Part shown: positions 57,157 to 64,000 of the stretch, piece after piece | How the letters are laid out: each line of letters starts with the position of its first letter | Numbering within the stretch: position 1 is the stretch's first letter | NCBI RefSeq assembly: GCF_036669915.1 | Contig: NC_089318.1 | Location: forward strand, 24,520,725-24,584,724 | DNA: 64,000 bases | Origin: Pocillopora verrucosa | Taxonomy: Eukaryota > Cnidaria > Anthozoa > Scleractinia > Pocilloporidae | Reading direction: 5' to 3' | The notes under the pieces: generated by a model | The model's database searches: none | Seen by the model: the letters and a program-made list of their open reading frames with translations, nothing else | Told to the model about the DNA's origin: nothing | Translations under genes and position numbers: made by a program

Positions 57157-57585
57157 ACTCGCCATTATATCCTCGCTAAGTGGTAACTACGGCTCGTGCT
57201 TGTGTTTGTCACGACGCATCCCATCGCTATTTTTGTGGCTAAATTAATCACGCAAACCCCCCTCCGGGCAGTCATTCAATAAGTTTAGTTAACCAGCAAA
57301 TATGTAATGAGATGTATTCTTTAGGTAAATCATACATGTGTGGCTGTTGTTTTTCTTCGATTGAATTTGAGATCAGAGCGGTTTTCATAGTTACTCGGCG
57401 GTTTACCTGCTCCAGTATGGCAAGCCGATTGTAGCAATATTCAATAGCCCTTTTTACAGTTCCCAGGGCTATATTGAATTAGTAGCCGCGCAAACACGAT
57501 AGCGAGGCTGCCGGTGACCCGCGTATTACAAAAACAGTAAATACAGCTGATTGGAGAAGTCTTTCGTGGTTCAATCGCTTCTAAA

Positions 57586-57891
57586 ATGGTGCTAGTTTAT
57601 AAGGATATGCAGATTACAACGCTAGAATATATCCAGAAGTTAAAAGTGAAGGATTTAAGGGAAATTTTGCGTTCTAATTCGGAAGCGACGGGCGGAATAA
57701 AAGCAGATTTGGTCTACGCGATACTCATGCGACACGTGCTTCGACCGGGTGAGTATCAGCAGCAAAGGAACGATAATACTGCTCAAGATCACCAGAATAC
57801 AACGGAAAATAGTGGTGACTTCCAGTACGATGAAACTTTAAGACGAACCTCTGCTCTCGGATGGTCCACTGATTTACGTCAGCTTTTTTGA
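57586..57891 (+). CDS. SAP-domain protein, first exon or short gene
   Basis: An ATG-started open frame of 101 codons contains a SAP-type helix-turn-helix (LKVKDLREILRSNSEATGG then IKADLVYAILMRHV, about 19-52). SAP domains bind DNA, often scaffold or AT-rich DNA. A polar Gln/Asn-rich stretch follows. The frame stops at TGA just inside direct repeat B, so the original gene may have continued in sequence replaced by the duplication, or this is an exon with an unseen donor. Confidence 0.6.
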   Translation: MVLVYKDMQITTLEYIQKLKVKDLREILRSNSEATGGIKADLVYAILMRHVLRPGEYQQQRNDNTAQDHQNTTENSGDFQYDETLRRTSALGWSTDLRQLF

Positions 57892-58297
57892 GGGTTACGG
57901 TACAAATAGAACAGAAATTGGCGTAGCCTTGGCAAACGTCAACAGCATTTTGTCTTCAGACACTCTACTTAAAATATGACGACGACAGCAAATGGAGAGG
58001 TTTAAATCTCTTTAATTGGAGCGCTGTAGATTTTTTACAGGATTGCTCACGTCTACTGCATGTAAAGAAAATAAATCTTAAGCCGTCCTTCCACTATCTT
58101 TAAGAAACTAAAATACATATAGAGGAAAAACTAAAACTTGTTCCAATCTTGTTGACCTCCATTGATATCAAAAGGAGTTCGAATTGTTTACAATTGCGAT
58201 TTATATAATTTGAAATGTGGCTCCAAACGAATACATGGGCTCAATCATCTCTTAGTGGTCTTTATTGGTTTAAAGGGCTTGTGCCAACTACTAGTTT
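57885..58297 (+). repeat. 413-bp direct repeat, copy B
   Basis: Partner of 54353-54765. The segment between the two copies contains TPM copy 4 and the SAP exon. After copy B the sequence (TTGCAACCTTAAAATTGG) is unlike that after copy A. 58298-58747 shows nothing further. Confidence 0.93.
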
Positions 58298-58747
58298 GCA
58301 ACCTTAAAATTGGAGATAAATATACAAGACTGTTGGCTATTAATTAAAGAGCCCAAACACTTAAGTGGTACAACTTCCTCTTTCAGTTTCTATGATTCAA
58401 TTTGCATTTTGTAAAATTTGAAAACTTCAAGGTAGGATTTTGTGTTTTAAGGCGCTTGGCATAACATGGGAAAGAGATACGCGACATAACAAATTTCAAC
58501 TGCCTACTAAAATAGTTCATGCTCTCAGATCTGAGTGGTGATAAAAAATGACTAAAACGCTACTAATTTTGACATATCAACTCCACTGGAGATAACAAAC
58601 CCAAATAACTAGTTTCAACTAAAAATTTAAAATTCCTCAAATAAGAGGAAAGTCCATTTTTAATCACCTGGTAACAATAACTGACCATAAAACGTTAGTG
58701 AGGGGAAAATGTTTCTTTCTTCTCTGACAGGAAGTCCATTAACAGAT

Positions 58748-61700
58748 TTATTTTGCAGTGTTTTTCTTTCCAAGAAGTTTCCTGAGCCTTTCATATCGCC
58801 CTGATACTGGTTGAAGATTGCCATAGATTGGGTCTAGCCACATGACTCTGTCCTCAAAACTCATTTTCTGCAACACAGTGCTGTTGGTGTAGAATCTTGA
58901 AAGAGCATCCAAAGGCAGCAGTACAGACGGTCTAGGGGGAGGAGACAGCTTAGGCTGTGTTTCTGACACAGAATCTAAAGGTTCTCCCAGCCACCAGCCA
59001 GGTATCACCTTAGGATAATCATCAACAACTTCCTCCTCATTCCCCTTGTCCTCAACCTCATCCTCATCAACAAGCTCCCCCTCCCCCTCCTCATCAGAGA
59101 CAACTTCTCCTTCTTCCACACTCCTCCTGACCTTCTTTCTTATCTTCTTAGGTTCACTATTGATAGAATCACTGCTTGCTTCTCCGTGTAGTTCTTTCAA
59201 GGCAAAATGAGTGGGTTTGCTTTCAGAGTATTTCCTGTAATGCTGGAGAAGTTCTTGTTCCTGTGATCCATACTGAACACCAGGGTGGGAGGGAGAATAG
59301 CCACCACTGTTATCCACACCAACATCTCCTTGTGTGTCATACTTTGTTCTCTTGGCGGCAGCAGGATTATGTGGTGGGACTGTTGAGCCCAGCTCTATTG
59401 AAGGATTAGCACCACCTAACACAAACAGAAAACAGTTTTTGAACAAAATAAACTTTTAAATGACCTTACAAAAATAATTTACAAAATAATTTGATGAAGT
59501 CAATTTAATATTGATAAATATTAAGTATTACATTAACTCAGTCCAAGACATGCAATAATTTTTGTTTTCATATGTCAGAACTGAATGACTGAAAAATCAG
59601 ATCTTCCTCATCACATAGTAACAAAACCGTTAAAGTTGCTGAAAACGCTTTGATGGTGTCAAAAATTACACCAGTAGAAAACTGAAAGAAGATAAAAATT
59701 CTTAAATTTTTGTTTAACACATACCTAAAATTTATTCAAGAGTTTATCTTCTATTTTCCTTCAAATTACCAGACTTACATTCCAGCCATGAAATTGGTTT
59801 AGTGATGCTTATCCTCAGGGAAGTTCCTTCTCATTCATACAAATTATTTTATAATTTCACCAAATACCTTACACAATTTTGAGAATTTTTGTCACTAACT
59901 GTAAACAATCCTACTCATGAGCCAATTGGCAAACACTGCGGAAGACTTATCTTGATTTAGTAGCATAAGGTGACTATGTGGCATGCTTAAAAGGAGAATT
60001 TCATAACATACACAACACACTTGTACAGGAAACTAACATTCTTTCCTTCTAATTATTATACTATGAACATATTAAAAGTCACTTAGTATAATCTAACCAT
60101 CTTCATCAACATCCATGTCCTGCTCTTCCTGATCCTGTTTCTCTCTCTTTCGTTTCCTGTCACTGCCCGAAGCAGCAGAGTTTGATGACATTCCTCTCAT
60201 GTGCACATACTTTGCCACTAAATTATCAATCTGCTGATGAGGGAGCATTGGAGGAGCTCTTAGCTCAGCACTCTTGTCTCTAACACCTGAAAATTACAAT
60301 CAATCCTTTGACTCCCACAAGTGATTAACTTATAATTATTTCTCCTGATAATATTGAATGGAGAGATATGATCCAGCAAACAGGTGAAGAGGAAATTTGA
60401 AACTTATTTGGCAGAAGTTTATCTTGATTTAATACCCAATTCTTGTGACTATTTTACAAAGAAATGTGTAGCAACTGAGGGGGAGGGGGGGGCCCCTAAA
60501 AATCAGATCTTAGGAATAAAACGATTAAATTTTTTAGTTCAAATGTGAGCAATAATCAATGATCCATCATTTCATGATTCGTTTTTTTTTCCCTTCCCAG
60601 GTAGACACAGGGTTGATGTTAGGCTTGTAAAGGGTGAGATCTAATTGTATTAAATGTAACATTGTGTATCTGTCAAGAAATGCACTACTTGAAAATAATG
60701 GAATTGGAAAAGTAACTTGTTGATTGCATTTTCCAAATAAAGTCACATATCCATTTAGGCAGGAAAGACCTTTTATTTCATAAAATTTGCAGAACAAGGT
60801 GTAATGTAACCTTGTGCATTTGCCAAGAAATATAGTACTTGAAAATAATGGAATTGGAAAAGGAACACGATTGTATTTTCCAAATAAAGTCACATATCCA
60901 TTTAGGCAGGAAAGACCATTTTTTCATAAAAATTGCAGAACAAGGACAGCTTTTTGAACATGTATCATTTCCCTAAAATGTAAGTTGACTTTATAGGTAA
61001 ATATCAAGGAAAATGTTAACCAAAATTCATGTCCATGGCATTGAAGCTTATTATAACAATTCAATACAAGCACAAATTTCGGTAGAAATGTATGGTTACA
61101 AAATTCCTCTTTGTTTTTCTGTTTGGGAAATTAATAGTGACAAACAATGAACAGAACTGTGGATACTTGAATAACCCTGAATGGAGAACTCAAGCCACAA
61201 AATTTTTCAATTATTTTTCTTATGCCCTGCTTCTTTTTTTCCTTTATTTTTTTTTGGCAAGTAATCATGGGAAATTTATACATTTGTGTCCATGGCTACA
61301 GCCTTACCTCACAATTCTTTTATAAGCAACTGACAAAAGCCAGGAATAATGAAACTGACACTACCCACAAGACTTTGATGAACCTAAGGAGCACTTTTTT
61401 CACATTTTCTGTATGACATAAATTTATTCAGGTACAAACTCACCTTCTGGTATGGGTGTATTAAAACCTGGGTATTCAATAAAAGAACTTCTAAAGTGTT
61501 CCTCATTCTTTTGTTCATCTTGGTCCTCAATATAATCATTTATACTGCCATCACCATCATAAATAAGCAAACTTGGTTTTGTGGCCTTGGGTAAATACCC
61601 TGGTGGATAACCCAAATGTCTCATTCGATAGATGTATGGTGGCAAATCTTGCTCATTAATTCCAAGTGCTTCCCTGAGTTCGTCAGAAATCACCCCTGGT

Positions 61701-62494
61701 TTGAATCTTCCAAAGCGTTTCATTGCTGAATCATCAAAGTGGTATCTAGTTTTAGAGTTTACTGGTGAAGCAAACTTATTGAGAAATTCTCGCCTGTTTG
61801 CATTGATTCTTTGCATGTCATGTGTCTCAGTGCAATCTTGGAGAGAGTGTCCAGGATTTCCACAATTGAAACAACAACTCCGACTTTTTAGCCTCACTTT
61901 TGGTGTTTGATCTGGAGCCAAAACTCGAAAATAAACTTGTTCGTATTGAGGAATGGTCCAGCCATCACTAATTTGAGGATTTAAATCGACCAAAGGCAGC
62001 CCACAGCAGTCTATGCAATATTCATCGTAGTACTGCAAAGAACTAATGATGGAAAAAGGTTGGCTACAACCATTGTCCCTGGCTAACTTGCCCACTTCAC
62101 AATTTGTGTCACAGATGGACGGTGGAAAATTTTGGCTTCCAAACGACTCCCTCTCATTAATGTCGTCGGTTCGTCGTTGTAAAGTTTGAATGAATTCTTC
62201 AACCTTTTCTCTGGATCTGATCGAAGTCTTGTTATCGAAAAAAATCCCCTGAAATAAAGGAGAATGACGATCTTGTTGTCCGCCTGTAGTACTACATTTC
62301 AACTTCCACACACCGATCAGAGATTTCAAAGCATTCTTTAATCGTATGTTTTCTTGCTGTAAGGAGTTCCGAGGAATTTTACCAGGGCAATCATGCCTCT
62401 CTTCCGATGGTCTCGTTGTTTCCTTTTCTGCCTCAAATTCTGTAAAAAGAAGCTCTTCGTCGAAGCACGCATCTTCCGTAACTTCTTCCGCCAT
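58748..62494 (-). CDS. ZCCHC8: Zinc finger CCHC domain-containing protein 8 (NEXT complex scaffold)
   Basis: Three exons, 62494-61444, 60286-60098 and 59415-58748, join in phase 1 to 635 residues (human about 707). The zinc knuckle CFNCGNPGHSLQDC is at 208-221 and the PSP domain at about 262-305 (FKPGVISDELREALG, PPYIYRMRHLGYPPGYL). A basic nuclear-type KRKREK follows in exon 2. Exon 3 has an acidic stretch then the conserved C-terminal part (LSRFYTNSTVLQKMSFEDR, YGNLQPVSGRYERLRKLLG), which in the human protein stimulates the MTR4 helicase. ZCCHC8 bridges MTR4 and RBM7 to send non-coding transcripts to the nuclear exosome. A poly-A signal AATAAA (58752-58747) overlaps the stop codon. Intron 1 carries a MITE and a tandem duplication. 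Confidence 0.96.
60299..60533. mobile_element. TTAA-type MITE in ZCCHC8 intron 1
   Basis: It starts AATCCTTTGACTCCCAC and ends AGATCTTAGGAATAAAACGATT, with the family middle (GGCAGAAGTTTATCTTGATTTAATACC). The ends are eroded and a G-run lies at about 60480-60495. Confidence 0.72.
60653..60948. repeat. 150-bp tandem duplication in ZCCHC8 intron 1
   Basis: Two head-to-tail units begin AATGTAAC and share TACTTGAAAATAATGGAATT, TTTTCCAAATAAAGTCACAT and CATTTAGGCAGGAAAGACC. They differ by small indels. Confidence 0.9.
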
Positions 62495-63758
62495 TTTGGA
62501 GAAACACTAGTTACCAGTCTGCTGACCGAGTAAACAGATAGCAATGATGATATATTCATTAAATTTTGCGACAGCGGTAACAGCCATCTTGCCGCAATGT
62601 TATCCATCCATGAAAGCATTTGAAAGACTGAAATTCAATTGTGCCATATGGGCTCCTCATTTTCAGAGGTTTAGAAATGAATTAATCGCCAGAGTACATG
62701 TGGAGGGCACAACAGACCCATGTGGCTCTCACTGCTCTTTGTTCCCCAGAATAATCACCCTTGTATTTCTTTTCATCAATTGATGATTCCTACTAGTGAG
62801 AAAGTGGAGGATGATAAACAAAGATTGTGAAAATTATTTTGGACTTTGAATCAGTTCTCCTAGCTAGTGACCCATGGAAGGCAATACTGATTGAATAAAA
62901 CATGACTCTCAACACATGCACATATGAGCTAGGAGTCACCCTCACAAGAGGAATGGTCTCTTGATTTTTTTTCTCTCCCCATGCATATTTTTTCATGTTC
63001 TCAAAGATTAGCTCCTGCTTCACCAACACTAACTGATGACACACTGCATGAACACTGAGTGGGAAAGTTTCATGTTATCAACAGGGACAGAAAGTAGTTT
63101 ATAAAAGAAATATTTGTTTATTTCAGTCAAAGTAATAGTAAGTGCACTTACACAGATGCATACATGTATCCCATGCAGTCCTAACTGACATCAAACACTA
63201 TTCTTAATCTGATCCCATACCTCAGCATATCATTAAAATGACTGTAGAACTTGTTAGTTATCAGTGAAACAAAAGATAGGAAAAATGGCAATGTGAGTAA
63301 GAAATAACAGATCACATTTTAAAGAACAGAGTTTTTCTGAGAAGTTCATTTATTCTTCTACAAACAAAGTCTTAAAAATTGGATTGGAAAAATGATCACC
63401 ACAACAGATTTGATTCAATAAATCAAACAAATTGGTTCAAGTTTTCTGATTTTTAGTAATTCAAATATTAATTCAAATTCGAAAAGAAATGTGAAGAAAA
63501 ATTTATTCTTAAATGTAACATCAATTCACAGGAAAAAATCATGACAATAATTTAAATCCAAAAAGAAAGAAATGTAAAGAAATATTTACTGCTAAATGTT
63601 AACTCAGTTCACAGGAAAAAATATAAACAAACAAACAATATTGTTCCTCAGTTCACAGAATATTTAATATTTGATGTAAAAAGTTCTTGCAGTTACTGAT
63701 AAAAAGTAATGAGCAGGGAGCAGTTTCCAAAGGCATCATTCAGTATCCCCCCCATATG
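62495..63758. other. Intergenic stretch upstream of ZCCHC8
   Basis: The first part should contain the ZCCHC8 promoter. At 63495-63640 a unit of about 68 bp (ending TCACAGGAAAAAAT) is imperfectly repeated. I see no gene. Confidence 0.45.
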
Positions 63759-63895
63759 TCATGTGACCCCTAAATAAGGATCATCTTCACCCTGAGACCA
63801 AGTATCACCATCATCATCACCAAGGTTACCATCCAAAGCATCAACTCCATCACTCCCTCCATCGATTGAGAGGGGACAAGCCTTGGGAACAGCAC
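63759..63895 (-). CDS. Last exon of a gene running off the window
   Basis: After acceptor CAACAG at 63896 an open frame of 44 codons runs to TGA at 63761-63759. It reads an acidic tail (GGSDGVDALDGNLGDDDGD, WSQGEDDPYLGVT). Phase implies one base from the preceding exon. I do not recognise the protein. Confidence 0.6.
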
Positions 63896-64000
63896 CTGTT
63901 GATAGAAAAAACAACTACTTATTAAAGGGTAATTTAGTATTATCAACTAAGTTGATTATGTAAAATTACCGCCTTAAGGGTTTTCAAAGCTCACATTTTG

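Larger units (their letters stand above)
54766..57415. repeat. Segmental duplication unit delta (with TPM copy 4)
   Basis: It begins abruptly at the edge of direct repeat A inside the 3-prime flank (counterpart of about 21895), runs through TPM copy 4, then 56740-57160 unique to this unit, then a promoter-like block 57162-57415 matching 26861-27195. It lies 25 kb from the main array. Confidence 0.85.

Noticed and set aside
1-64000. LTR retroelement, Polinton, endogenous virus, CRISPR array or bacterial operon
   Set aside because: No gag, integrase, capsid or envelope-like reading, no paired long terminal repeats, no regular spacer array and no polycistronic gene packing were seen.

Overview
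The window looks like nuclear DNA of an animal, most likely a stony coral or a close cnidarian relative. Most genes have many short exons with GT/AG introns, and the sequence is AT-rich. It holds metazoan genes (Hedgehog acyltransferase, DNAAF10/WDR92, ZCCHC8, a REEP5/6-type protein, Ig-domain and NRDP1-like RING proteins). Several dispersed repeats, including tRNA-derived SINEs and TTAA-flanked MITEs, look like families I associate with coral genomes. The taxon is an inference; no sequence search was run.

Layout. At 1.2-8.1 kb, two tandem minus-strand genes encode secreted Cys-rich proteins with a phospholipase-A2-like HD motif; a partly duplicated spacer separates them. At 9.4-16.1 kb lies HHAT (minus, 11 exons found). 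At 18.5-19.9 kb is a small EF-hand gene (minus). From 20 to 30 kb there is a tandem segmental array of TPM-domain genes (minus): a decayed copy, a copy without RING, and a copy with a cytosolic RING. At 31.2-36.8 kb is DNAAF10/WDR92 (minus, nine exons). At 37.9-38.6 kb is a single-exon REEP gene (minus). At 40.3-42.6 kb are exon-like pieces of an unrecognised minus-strand gene. At 43.4-48.8 kb is a plus-strand gene with six Ig domains and a C-terminal hydrophobic anchor. At 51.4-52.3 kb is a single-exon RING/TRAF-type zinc-finger ligase gene (plus). At 54.4-58.3 kb a fourth TPM unit (with RING) and a SAP-domain exon sit between two almost identical 413-bp direct repeats. At 58.7-62.5 kb is ZCCHC8 (minus), and at 63.8 kb is the last exon of another minus-strand gene that runs off the window.

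How the parts relate. The conserved single-copy genes are unrelated housekeeping or signalling genes that happen to be neighbours. The locus-specific biology is in the TPM array: intronless predicted type I membrane proteins with a secretory signal, a lumenal or extracellular TPM domain, one membrane span, an optional RING-HC domain, and a Gly-rich tail ending in Ser-Trp that resembles the tails of bacterial YgcG-type TPM proteins. The array is duplicating, losing copies and apparently exchanging sequence. Its 5-prime flank, with a TATA-like element, is also found directly upstream of the EF-hand gene. I saw no retrovirus, LTR element, Polinton or other capsid- or envelope-bearing element.
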